A stretch of 58,411 bases of DNA from a virus, in the IMG/VR virus record IMGVR_UViG_3300025601_000020, positions 1 through 58,411 of that record, one strand, 5' to 3'. A program made the position numbers and the translations under genes. Each line of letters begins with the position of its first letter. Position 1 is the stretch's first letter. Below, piece after piece: positions 34,939 to 42,869 of the stretch. Under the pieces are notes generated by a model. The model worked only from the letters and a program-made list of their open reading frames with translations, was not told the DNA's origin and did not search any database.

Positions 34939-34960
34939 TGCGTTTTGTTTTGCAAACGCA
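34939..34960. repeat. inverted repeat TGCGTTT...AAACGCA
   Basis: TGCGTTT (34939-34945), 8-nt spacer, AAACGCA (34954-34960). It overlaps the -35 region of the candidate promoter at 34950-34977 and could be an operator. Confidence 0.5.
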
Positions 34961-34977
34961 CTTAAAAGGTGTAAGCT
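34950..34977 (+). promoter_or_regulatory. candidate promoter for the leader/primase unit
   Basis: TTGCAA (34950-34955), 16 nt, TAAGCT (34972-34977). Transcription would start near 34984, just before GGAG and the leader ORF at 35000. Confidence 0.45.
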
Positions 34978-34999
34978 GATGACAGATTTTGGAGAACTA

Positions 35000-35035
35000 A
35001 TGACTACTCGCAATTACGGAAGATTGGTAAAATAA
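35000..35035 (+). CDS. 11-residue leader peptide, coupled to primase
   Basis: GGAG (34991-34994) followed 5 nt later by ATG and MTTRNYGRLVK, ending TAA whose last base is the A of the primase ATG (TAATG). The primase start has no Shine-Dalgarno of its own, so this short ORF probably delivers ribosomes to it. No attenuator hairpin is obvious within it. Confidence 0.45.
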   Translation: MTTRNYGRLVK

Positions 35036-37728
35036 TGGGAGACTGGACCTCAGCTGACGGACGACTCGGTCCTGCAGCTAAATACTACGCTCAGACTCTC
35101 AACTGGCAAGTTTTTCCTGTACACGGCATAGATGATCACGGCAAGTGTACGTGCGGGAGAGTCCATAAAGATAGCAAAGAAATTGCTAAGCACCCAGCAT
35201 CTGCTCAGGGGCAGAAGGATGCTACTACTGATGTAGATAGACTAGACAAGTGGTGGGCCGAAGACCCTAACTATAATGTTGCATTATTTGCAAAAGAGTC
35301 AGGATACTTTGTAATTGACATTGATCCACGCTCTGGTGGTGATGCATCTTTTGAGAAGCTTAAAGAGATGGCCAAAGACGGTTTACCCCCTACGGTGGAA
35401 GCTATAACCGGGGTTTATTGGAGTCAGGAGACCGGCGAACATGTTCGCGGGCGACACATGATCTACAAGTGCGGTCCAGACGAAAAGTTTATTGGTAACT
35501 TCAATGCTCAAGGTCTTGGCGGACTAGATATCAAGCACAACGGATACGTACTAATCTCTCCGTCTAGGCACCACTCTGGTGTCACTTATGACTGGAAGGA
35601 GGGCCATGCACCTTGGAATATGGAAATTGCAGAAGCTCCAGAAGAGCTACTGACAATAATACGCTCTAGGTCAGCACGTAAAGGCCCAAATGGAACCAGC
35701 TACAGCACAGCCAATTGGGATTTTCTTTCTGATCTAGCATTAGGCGACAATCGCATAGACATAGAGAAAATTCTCGAAGAAGGGATAACCGAAGGCAATA
35801 GAGCGGTTGGGCTCTACTCTTTAGCATGTGCCCTGGCCAATAAGCACGGCACGTCCATGGAGGGAAGGCTTGTGGTTGAATCCCTAATGCTGAGATTTAA
35901 CGCCGAGATGGTCACACCTCCGATGGAGATCGAGGGTCCTAATTCCGTGCTTATGCATACCCGTAGAGCCCTAGATTGGGTAGCGGATAACCCTAAAATA
36001 AATCTCTTCTGGGGTGGAATCTCAGATTGGGTAAAAGAGCAGGGCATGGATATTGGTGCTAACCTCTCAACCCAGTTCTTGACCACAACCACAGCTGCGA
36101 ATACCTTTGCCCATGAGAACGATGAAGGTACGTATTTAGCGCCTCTAGAGGGGTCAGATGGAGTATCGCCAGATACCGCTAATAGTATTGGTGACCAAAT
36201 GGCAACCTATGCTTCGGAAGGTCGTAGTCTTAAAGATGTTGCTCTTGGAGGTAACCTAAACTTACCTAAAGACGTAGACGCTCTCAGTGGAAAAGCTGGT
36301 GGACGCCCAGGATACCGAAGCCTTAGTGATGTTGGTAACGGTAGGCGACTTGTAGACGCATTTGGTTCTACTATTAGGTACACCCCAAACGTGGGCTGGT
36401 TCCTCTGGGACGGTAACTATTGGAAGCCGGACACACAAAAATTGGCTATACGAGAAGTGTCTAAGATGGTGTCTACTGTTTGCGCAAGCGAGGTTGTCAA
36501 CTATCCAACTGATGACACGAGAGCTGGCGAGATAATAAAATGGGCGAATCAAGCTAAATCTAATGCCCGTATCCAATCCCTAGTTGAGCAAGCAAACTCA
36601 GATGAGCGTATCCAGGTTGAATTAGAGCAATGGGATAATAGCCCCACACTAATGGGGGTCGCTAACGGCGTGGTCGACTTGAAGACCGGTGAACTTAAGG
36701 TTGGGCGACCAGACTTGCACATCACCAGGCGATCTCCTATTTCCTATGTACCGGGCATGACTAATGTTCGTTGGACAAAGTTCTTGGAAGAAGCAACCAG
36801 TGGCGATAAAGAACTTCAGGACTGGCTACAACGCGCAGTTGGGTACACGCTAACCGGGCTAAATAGCCAAGACATAATGTTTCTAATTTATGGCCCTCCG
36901 GGATCTGGTAAGAATACATTTGTTGAGACTATCTATGAAGCATTGGGAAAGTCTCAGTACGCGTGGGCCCTTGACTCAAATGTTCTTGCAGCTAGCGACC
37001 GAATGAATAGTACTGACGAATATCACATGGCGGAGCTACGTGGTCGCCGTATGATTTGGGTAGACGAGCTCCCAGAGAATGGGCGTATTAAAGAGAATCA
37101 AGTTAAGAAGTTAACTGGTTCCGGCACTCTGCAGGGACGTTCTCCTGGAGAGAAGCCGATTCAGTTCACCTCTCACGGTAAGTTGTGGATCTCCACAAAC
37201 CACCGTCCTATTATTACAGATGACGCTATGTGGCGTCGTATGCGACCAATCCCTCTGACTAATAAGCCAGAAGTGCCGGACCCAACCTTGAAAGAGTATC
37301 TGGCAGACCCAGAGGGAGCGCTTCCTGCTGTCCTTGCCTGGGCTGTAGAGGGCGCGGTCAAGTACTTGAACTCAAGCGCCAAAGACCCACTCGGGTGGTG
37401 CTCTGTAATTAAAGAGGCCCATGACATTTACAAGAAGAATGAAGACAGAATCGGAGCCTTTCTGGAGGAAGAAACCATTGAAGTGGTGGGAGCTACTACC
37501 GATCTGTCCACACTGTTCCATGTGTATAAGAATTGGAGTGCTGCACGTGATGAGCGCAATCTTACCCAGATTGGATTCCAGAGAAAGCTAAGTGATAGGG
37601 GCATAGACATTATAGGTGTCGGAACTAGAGCTACAATTAGAGGCTATCAGAGTATCCCTAGAGAGGTCCAGAGCGCCCCCGTGGTAGACTTTAGCATGCA
37701 CGCAAAGTACTCAAAAGGTGCTTTTTAA
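35035..37728 (+). CDS. primase-polymerase / SF3 helicase (897 aa)
   Basis: N-terminal bifunctional primase-polymerase domain: AAKYYAQTLNWQVFPV, HPASAQGQKDATTD, FVIDIDPRSGG (D95, D97 metal site), LISPSRHHSGV. After a linker, a D5-type region (IREVSKMVSTVCASEVVNYP) and a superfamily 3 helicase: IYGPPGSGKNTFVE (Walker A, about 620-627), RRMIWVDELPE (Walker B), GRSPGEKPIQFTSHGKLWIS and NHRPIITDD (motif C region). It would open the duplex and lay primers for phage replication. Single-chain prim-pol/helicase fusions of this size are common in phages. Confidence 0.92.
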   Translation: MGDWTSADGRLGPAAKYYAQTLNWQVFPVHGIDDHGKCTCGRVHKDSKEIAKHPASAQGQKDATTDVDRLDKWWAEDPNYNVALFAKESGYFVIDIDPRSGGDASFEKLKEMAKDGLPPTVEAITGVYWSQETGEHVRGRHMIYKCGPDEKFIGNFNAQGLGGLDIKHNGYVLISPSRHHSGVTYDWKEGHAPWNMEIAEAPEELLTIIRSRSARKGPNGTSYSTANWDFLSDLALGDNRIDIEKILEEGITEGNRAVGLYSLACALANKHGTSMEGRLVVESLMLRFNAEMVTPPMEIEGPNSVLMHTRRALDWVADNPKINLFWGGISDWVKEQGMDIGANLSTQFLTTTTAANTFAHENDEGTYLAPLEGSDGVSPDTANSIGDQMATYASEGRSLKDVALGGNLNLPKDVDALSGKAGGRPGYRSLSDVGNGRRLVDAFGSTIRYTPNVGWFLWDGNYWKPDTQKLAIREVSKMVSTVCASEVVNYPTDDTRAGEIIKWANQAKSNARIQSLVEQANSDERIQVELEQWDNSPTLMGVANGVVDLKTGELKVGRPDLHITRRSPISYVPGMTNVRWTKFLEEATSGDKELQDWLQRAVGYTLTGLNSQDIMFLIYGPPGSGKNTFVETIYEALGKSQYAWALDSNVLAASDRMNSTDEYHMAELRGRRMIWVDELPENGRIKENQVKKLTGSGTLQGRSPGEKPIQFTSHGKLWISTNHRPIITDDAMWRRMRPIPLTNKPEVPDPTLKEYLADPEGALPAVLAWAVEGAVKYLNSSAKDPLGWCSVIKEAHDIYKKNEDRIGAFLEEETIEVVGATTDLSTLFHVYKNWSAARDERNLTQIGFQRKLSDRGIDIIGVGTRATIRGYQSIPREVQSAPVVDFSMHAKYSKGAF

Positions 37729-37745
37729 CTAGTTAAGGAGAGAAA

Positions 37746-38564
37746 GTGAAGATTTTTATAGCCACGCCGATGTATGGTGGTCTTGCTAAAAGCAATTACA
37801 CCATAAGTCTGCAGAACCTAGTTGCTACCCTGGCCCAGGCGGGGCACACTGTTGGGACTACGACGGTTGGAAATGAGAGCCTAATCACTAGAGCTAGAAA
37901 TACTCTAGCTCACAAATTCTTGAAAACAGATTTCGATGTACTACTGTTTATTGATGCAGACCATGGATTCGAAGCAGAAGACGTACTTAGGATGCTTGAA
38001 TCCGATAAGGACCTTATTGGTGCGATATACCCGATGAAGGGCATCAACTGGGAGAATGTGAGGCTTGCAGCGTTAGCAGGATTCCAAAATCTATCGCTCT
38101 ACTCTGGGTACTTCGCCTCCAACCTGTTCCCAGAGGGCGCAAAAGATTTTGAGAGTGATGCACCGTTTAAGGTTAAAGCTACAGGAACCGGTATGATGGC
38201 AATTAAGCGTTCTGTTCTCGAAGAACTGAAAACGACTCTCCCCACCTATAATCACAACTCTGTCGGTAACCTGGGCATAAATATGGGAGAACAGGTTACC
38301 GAGTTTTTTACAACTGTAATTGATGAGGACGGAACTCTCTTGTCAGAAGATTATACTTTCTGCAAAATGTGGCGTGAGGCCGGTAACGACGTATGGGCAG
38401 CCCCCTGGGTTAGAATTACGCACTCCGGAGATTATGTCTTTAATGGGACTTTTGTTGCGTCGCTACAGATCGAAGAAGTGAGGGTAGAGCTGGCACGAAG
38501 ACAAGAAGCTGCTCAACTAGAGGCTGAATCTACAGAGGCAGAAGAAAAAGAACCTTCCGAATAG
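37746..38564 (+). CDS. GT-A type glycosyltransferase (272 aa)
   Basis: GTG start after AAGGAG. Residues 1-75: KIFIATPMYGGLAKSNYTIS, then RARNTLAHKFLKTDFDVLLF and IDADHGFEAEDVLRM with DAD at 70-72, the nucleotide-sugar/metal motif of GT-A enzymes. LLSEDYTFCKMWREAGNDVW fits the C-terminal acceptor-side region. C-terminal 35 residues are Glu/Ala-rich. Substrate unknown; it may act on DNA bases, virion protein or host glycans. Confidence 0.72.
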   Translation: MKIFIATPMYGGLAKSNYTISLQNLVATLAQAGHTVGTTTVGNESLITRARNTLAHKFLKTDFDVLLFIDADHGFEAEDVLRMLESDKDLIGAIYPMKGINWENVRLAALAGFQNLSLYSGYFASNLFPEGAKDFESDAPFKVKATGTGMMAIKRSVLEELKTTLPTYNHNSVGNLGINMGEQVTEFFTTVIDEDGTLLSEDYTFCKMWREAGNDVWAAPWVRITHSGDYVFNGTFVASLQIEEVRVELARRQEAAQLEAESTEAEEKEPSE

Positions 38565-38616
38565 TGAGAAGATAGTTACTAAGAGAGAATCTCTAGATAC
38601 CCGAGGTAACTACATA

Positions 38617-38709
38617 TTGGCTAATTCAAAAGAATACGTTTGCGCCGTTTGCGTAAAACACCACGTTGTACCATCACTAGCTCGGGAATGTGAAACCAAA
38701 CACAAATAA
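38617..38709 (+). CDS. possible 30-residue Cys/His peptide
   Basis: TTG start 7 nt after GAGGTAA. Peptide MANSKEYVCAVCVKHHVV followed by PSLARECETKHK; CxxC...HH...C could hold zinc. Its short length means it could be chance; the good Shine-Dalgarno and the Cys/His pattern are the only support. Confidence 0.35.
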   Translation: MANSKEYVCAVCVKHHVVPSLARECETKHK

Positions 38710-38781
38710 TTATCGACCAAAGAGTCGCAAAAATCTTAATAATGTAGTAGCATAGTCTCAACTCGTATTTAAGGAGAGATT

Positions 38782-39057
38782 ATGGCTTTAGTAGATCGAA
38801 TAACGAATGCTAAGACATCATATAAGAAAACCTTCATGTGTAAGCTGATATCAGTTCTACAGGATCCAAAGCTAACTGAAGCAGACGTAGACTCCGTTAT
38901 TTCGGTTGTAAACTCTAGTCCGTTAGCCGAAGGTTATGTGCCGAACAGACGACTCGCATACGCTCTTCGAGAAGAAGGCTATGATATAAGTTCAAGCGCA
39001 GTTGATCGCCATAGGCGTAGAGACTGTGCTTGCTATAGAGTGATAACGGGAGCATAA
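38782..39057 (+). CDS. small helix-turn-helix-like protein (91 aa)
   Basis: AAGGAGAG precedes the ATG. The C-terminal half RRLAYALREEGYDISSSAVD, HRRRDCACYRV looks like a helix-turn-helix with a basic tail, similar to small DNA-binding proteins next to phosphoesterase genes in actinophages. The stop shares the ATG of the metallophosphoesterase gene (TAATG), so the two are coupled. Confidence 0.55.
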   Translation: MALVDRITNAKTSYKKTFMCKLISVLQDPKLTEADVDSVISVVNSSPLAEGYVPNRRLAYALREEGYDISSSAVDRHRRRDCACYRVITGA

Positions 39058-40265
39058 TGGATTTGGCAAAGAAACTAGAAGAGCTTCGTTCACCTGGTCG
39101 CAGTGGATCAGATTTGAAGAAAGTAGGAGTCCCGGAAGACTGGCGGTCCCGAATGGATATAGATTCGGTTAAAGGTGGCTTTGTAATCTCCGCCCCTCGC
39201 CCGGAAGGCGAAATAACAGACGCCACTACTGTCCTGGAAGACTTTGGACTAGATCCTCGAGAGTGGACAGTTTCGTCCATGCGAAGAGGCAAGTGGCAGA
39301 AATTTGATGGTGACTACCTAGAATCGGTACGAGTAAACCTTGTACCAACAGGTCAAGTTGCAGAAGATGGCTTCGACGTCGAGTCCCTGATGGACGAGAT
39401 GAAAAAATGGCGCCCGTCTAAGGGCATCAAGAAGTCAACCGGAACAGGTGCCTTCATGGTGGCACCTAGCGACCAGCAGATCGGTAAGAAGGCCGGTGAC
39501 CAAGGAACACCACAATCTATAGGTCGGCTACTGCAGCTCACTGAGAGCGCGGTACACAGGTTTGAAGCATATAAGAGGATGGGCCTATCATTAGGAACTA
39601 TCTGTCTTGCGCTACCTGGAGACCACGTTGAAGGTAACACAAGTCAGCATGGAAGGCTTCAGGGTCTTGCTGCATCGGATCTAGGGCTCACAGAGCAGAC
39701 AAGAGTTGCCCGTAGATTACTTCTGGCACAGATTAAAGCTTTTGCCCCTCTCACAGATCACATGATTGTGCCTGTTGTTAACGGTAACCATGACGAGGTA
39801 ACTCGTCAGGTAGCTGCTGACCCGGCTGATGGCTGGAACGTAGAAATCGCTTCTGCAGTCCAAGACATCTGCGCAGAGAACCCAGAGCTTGCCCACATTG
39901 AGTTCAGGTATCCCTCTAGCGGTCATCAGACTCTAACCGTTAACGTTGCCGGCTCAATGCTGGGACTATTCCATGGACACCAAGCAGGGCAGAATAACAT
40001 TATGAAATTCCTGTCCGGTCACGCTGCAGGGCAGACAGCTCTAGGTATGGCTGACCTGTGGGTGTCGGGCCATTACCACAACTTTAGAAGCATGGATATC
40101 AGTGACAGACTATGGCTGCAGTGTCCTACAACAGACCCCGGAAGCGAATGGTTCCGTGATCGTAGCGGAATGGAGTCAAAGCCCGGATTACTGACTGCCG
40201 TTATCGGTGGCGACTTTGAGCCACGAGAATTTATCAGCGTTTTAGCTGTTAAGGGTGAAGTCTAA
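39057..40265 (+). CDS. calcineurin-like metallophosphoesterase (402 aa)
   Basis: Phosphoesterase motifs in order: PSDQQIGKK, LALPGDHVEGN, VVNGNHDEVTR, GLFHGHQAGQ and WVSGHYHNF, giving the two-metal site of the SbcD/Mre11-type family. An N-terminal 110 residues (WRSRMDIDSVKGGFVISAPR) are outside the catalytic core. In phages such proteins are found in replication or repair clusters and may cleave DNA ends or phosphoesters; the substrate is not known here. No SbcC partner is seen. Confidence 0.83.
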   Translation: MDLAKKLEELRSPGRSGSDLKKVGVPEDWRSRMDIDSVKGGFVISAPRPEGEITDATTVLEDFGLDPREWTVSSMRRGKWQKFDGDYLESVRVNLVPTGQVAEDGFDVESLMDEMKKWRPSKGIKKSTGTGAFMVAPSDQQIGKKAGDQGTPQSIGRLLQLTESAVHRFEAYKRMGLSLGTICLALPGDHVEGNTSQHGRLQGLAASDLGLTEQTRVARRLLLAQIKAFAPLTDHMIVPVVNGNHDEVTRQVAADPADGWNVEIASAVQDICAENPELAHIEFRYPSSGHQTLTVNVAGSMLGLFHGHQAGQNNIMKFLSGHAAGQTALGMADLWVSGHYHNFRSMDISDRLWLQCPTTDPGSEWFRDRSGMESKPGLLTAVIGGDFEPREFISVLAVKGEV

Positions 40266-40269
40266 GCTC

Positions 40270-41331
40270 ATGAAGGTAGCAGTATACACAATTGCTCTTA
40301 ATGAGGAGAGTTTTGTCAAAAAATGGCATGAAAGCGCAAAAGACGCCGATTACCTCTTAATCGCAGATACTGGAAGTACGGACAATACCGTAAAAGTAGC
40401 CAAAAAGCTCGGAATTAACGTAATAGACGTAAAAGTTCGACCTTGGCGGTTCGATGACGCACGTAATTCCTCCCTTATTTCGATTCCTGAGGATGTTGAC
40501 TACTGTATCGCCTTAGATATGGATGAGGTCCTCTTACCAGGATGGCGTGAGGAGCTCGAGAATGCCCTAGAGAAGGGCTGGACGCGTCCGAGGTATGAAT
40601 ATACGTGGAACTGGAAAAACGACGCTGAGACCGAGCCAGGGCTCCAGTATGGCGGTGACAAGATTCACGCTAGAGCTGGGTATAGGTGGACGCACCCAGT
40701 TCATGAGGTTTTACGGCCTTACGGGGAGATTCCAGAGACTCAAGGATGGATTGGGCTTAAGATTCAACACCACCCAGACAAAACTAAGTCAAGGGCTCAG
40801 TATTTTTCCCTTCTAAAGATGTCTATCGATGAGGCACCAAATGATGACCGAAATGCTTATTACTATGCCAGAGAACTTTTCTTCTGGAATAAGTATCCTG
40901 AAGCAATAGAAGAGTTTAAACGCCATCTTGCCCTCCCTACGGCCCTTTGGGCACCGGAACGAGCTGCCTCTATGAGGTATTTAGCCAAGATGACTCCCGT
41001 TGAGAGTGAAAAGTGGCTTTTATCGGCAATTCTCCAAGCTCCTGGTCGAAGAGAGTCCTTAGTTGAACTCTCTCAATTGTACTTCACTGAGTCTAACTGG
41101 CAGGAATGCTTGAAATACGCAAAAATGGCGTTAGATATTGAAAATAAGCCATTGGACTTTTTATGCGAAGATTTCGCATGGGGGTACCTCCCATGGGATT
41201 TAGCTGCTATATCCAGCTATTGGCTGGGAGACTTTGAAAACTCTATTCTATACGGAAAACAGGCTATAGAGCTAAATCCTGATGATTCTCGGCTAAACAA
41301 CAATTTAGAGTATTATTTAGGTAAAATCTAG
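40270..41331 (+). CDS. GT2 glycosyltransferase with TPR C-terminus (353 aa)
   Basis: I use the ATG at 40270; a GTG at 40255 would overlap the previous gene and has its AAGG adjacent. Residues 1-110: KVAVYTIALNEESFVKKW, LLIADTGSTDNTVKVAKK, CIALDMDEVLLPGW with DMD at 83-85. Residues about 200-353 look like TPR repeats (LKYAKMALDIENKPLD, SILYGKQAIELNPDDSRL), a layout seen in glycan-synthesis and protein O-glycosylation enzymes. The stop TAG shares the CTAG palindrome with the convergent WhiB stop. Confidence 0.83.
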   Translation: MKVAVYTIALNEESFVKKWHESAKDADYLLIADTGSTDNTVKVAKKLGINVIDVKVRPWRFDDARNSSLISIPEDVDYCIALDMDEVLLPGWREELENALEKGWTRPRYEYTWNWKNDAETEPGLQYGGDKIHARAGYRWTHPVHEVLRPYGEIPETQGWIGLKIQHHPDKTKSRAQYFSLLKMSIDEAPNDDRNAYYYARELFFWNKYPEAIEEFKRHLALPTALWAPERAASMRYLAKMTPVESEKWLLSAILQAPGRRESLVELSQLYFTESNWQECLKYAKMALDIENKPLDFLCEDFAWGYLPWDLAAISSYWLGDFENSILYGKQAIELNPDDSRLNNNLEYYLGKI

Positions 41332-41789
41332 TTTTCTTTGTTTTTCTCGATAAGGGCATGAAATGCCTCTACCGCGTTAGCACTAGTTCTACTTTGCCAC
41401 GTGAATTTGCACTCGCTGCAGCCAACTATCTTCATAGTTGCCCATCGGCCGCCGTCAGGCCGATCTACTGTAGCGATTATTAGCTTGTCAGTTTTTGCAC
41501 GACAGCTTGGGCAGAGGGGGAACTTTTTATATCGCATCTCTTGTCCGTCCCAGTTTACGGAAAGAGTATTTCTCACCTGCTGGTAGTCCAAGCCACCCCA
41601 GATACCCCAAAGCTGTTTGTTGTCAAGTGCCCACTTAATACAGTCGCGCTTAACCGGGCAAGCACTACATAGCTTTTTAGCCTCTAACTGCTGAGAGGGC
41701 TTGTTAGCAAAAAAACTACCCATCTTGTCTAGATTCTCTGGTTTAGCACACTCTCCTTTATCGTGCCAATCTGGTGATTGACTAAACAA
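41328..41789 (-). CDS. whiB: WhiB-family transcriptional regulator with extra zinc ribbon (153 aa)
   Basis: Wbl domain: C14, then CSACPVKRDC (C41, C44, C50) and WGIWGG (61-66), the iron-sulfur and sigma-binding signature of this actinobacteria-specific family. A second part, residues about 90-130, has CPSC (93, 96) and CSEC (124, 127), a zinc-ribbon-like addition not in short WhiB proteins. Phage WhiB-like proteins can alter host transcription, e.g. TM4 WhiB. Convergent with the glycosyltransferase; overlaps the next minus-strand gene at its start. Confidence 0.9.
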   Translation of the reverse strand: MFSQSPDWHDKGECAKPENLDKMGSFFANKPSQQLEAKKLCSACPVKRDCIKWALDNKQLWGIWGGLDYQQVRNTLSVNWDGQEMRYKKFPLCPSCRAKTDKLIIATVDRPDGGRWATMKIVGCSECKFTWQSRTSANAVEAFHALIEKNKEN

Positions 41790-42156
41790 TATCTACCTCC
41801 ACAAAAGTTGCGTCTCGTTCATACTCTTCGTCTGATAAGTCGTAGTAGGTAGGGAATCTTTCGCCCTCAAGGTAGGAGTACCCGGCTTTAGTCATCCATG
41901 CTGCGTCTATAAGCCTATGGGCAGCACCAGCCGTCTCGGATACGCCTTCTTGCTGTATGGCGGAAGCTAGAGACCTCCTGTAGGAGATATCACTGTCGAA
42001 GTATATGTGCTCACTCAAGAAAAATATAATAGAGTCTTCTGACCCTTGGCGTGGGAAGCCGTCACCGTCCCAAGTAATCCAACTGGGATCCTTAGGTAGC
42101 CTTAATTTTAATACGTCCACATAAATAAGCTTATATAAGGCATTACGGTGGTTCAC
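41782..42156 (-). CDS. hypothetical protein (124 aa)
   Basis: Not recognised. GTG start (no ATG until residue 88). Acidic C-terminus (YYDLSDEEYERDATFVEVDI), Trp-rich middle (DPSWITWDGDGFPRQGSEDS). The Shine-Dalgarno is poor. Overlaps whiB by 8 nt. Confidence 0.55.
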   Translation of the reverse strand: MNHRNALYKLIYVDVLKLRLPKDPSWITWDGDGFPRQGSEDSIIFFLSEHIYFDSDISYRRSLASAIQQEGVSETAGAAHRLIDAAWMTKAGYSYLEGERFPTYYDLSDEEYERDATFVEVDIV

Positions 42157-42174
42157 CGTAGATTACAAAACTAG

Positions 42175-42432
42175 TTACTTGTTGCCAAAGGGCTTAACTA
42201 AACCTTGTTTTAGAGAGCCAAAGGCAGTTACAACAAATATATCTGCTTTCTGAGCTTCTTCAACCTCAGATATGGTCTCAGCTTTAGGGTACGAGACCTT
42301 AATCTCTAGAGTAACCTGATCCAAGACCTCTTCAATGGGAATTTCGAGGAATAGTGCAATTTTACCCATAGCTAGAGTTTTTGCTTCCTCTAAAGTCTCT
42401 GCTGCAACTTTTAGCTCAAATGATGTTCGCAT
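42175..42432 (-). CDS. hypothetical protein (85 aa)
   Basis: Not recognised. Starts MRTSFELKVAAETLEEAKTL, an alpha/beta pattern like a small dsRBD- or ferredoxin-type fold, followed by VSYPKAETISEVEEAQKADI and a basic C-terminal tail. Coupled to the gene upstream (42869) by a shared base at 42432. Confidence 0.6.
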   Translation of the reverse strand: MRTSFELKVAAETLEEAKTLAMGKIALFLEIPIEEVLDQVTLEIKVSYPKAETISEVEEAQKADIFVVTAFGSLKQGLVKPFGNK

Positions 42433-42869
42433 TATTGAGTTAACCCGTAGCGTTTCTCTAGTTTATAGGGAGAGTAGTGGACACCCTTAAGGTCAGGATT
42501 TTTTCCGTCTGTACTGTTAAAAATTACATCCCCATATCGGACAGCCACTACAGTGCCAAGTCTCCCATTGTGGATGGGGCCTAATTTATCAGCAAAACCG
42601 TCACCTTTAACGCGAACAACGTCTCCAACTACAACTTGGCCAGGTTGAAGCGGACGCCAGCTATACTCAGGGTTAGTGTCTTCATCTTTAAGAGCGTATC
42701 CCATGGCGAGCTGAGGGAATATGGTCAAAACTTCCTCTGTCATCTTCTCACTTAGAGGCGGTAGTGACTCCCAGGTTTCGAGAAGCTTTAGTATAGCCTT
42801 ACCCGATCCAACTTTAACTCTTGCAGCCGCTAGCTGCTCTTTAATCCACTCATTGTTCATTTCTGGCAT
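42432..42869 (-). CDS. hypothetical protein with KOW/SH3-like C-terminus (145 aa)
   Basis: GGAGAG precedes the ATG. Residues 1-75 are helical (MNNEWIKEQLAAARVKVGSG); residues about 75-140 look like a KOW/SH3-type beta barrel (PGQVVVGDVVRVKGDGFADK, NGRLGTVVAVRYGDVIF). Such domains bind nucleic acid or protein, and no specific role can be given. Overlaps the glycosyltransferase gene at one base. Confidence 0.6.
   Translation of the reverse strand: MPEMNNEWIKEQLAAARVKVGSGKAILKLLETWESLPPLSEKMTEEVLTIFPQLAMGYALKDEDTNPEYSWRPLQPGQVVVGDVVRVKGDGFADKLGPIHNGRLGTVVAVRYGDVIFNSTDGKNPDLKGVHYSPYKLEKRYGLTQ

Larger units (their letters stand above)
34812..34999. other. divergent intergenic region (188 nt)
   Basis: Lies between the holin-like gene (leftward) and the primase unit (rightward). 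It holds the inverted repeat and the promoter listed separately, an A/T-rich tract (34922-34950) and a C-run (GGGCCCCCC near 34874). No RNA gene or ORF of size is seen; a replication origin or control region is possible, unproven. Confidence 0.4.

Noticed and set aside
34812-34999. tRNA or small RNA gene in the largest gap
   Set aside because: No cloverleaf-compatible arms or T-loop were found by eye. A tRNA search would settle it.
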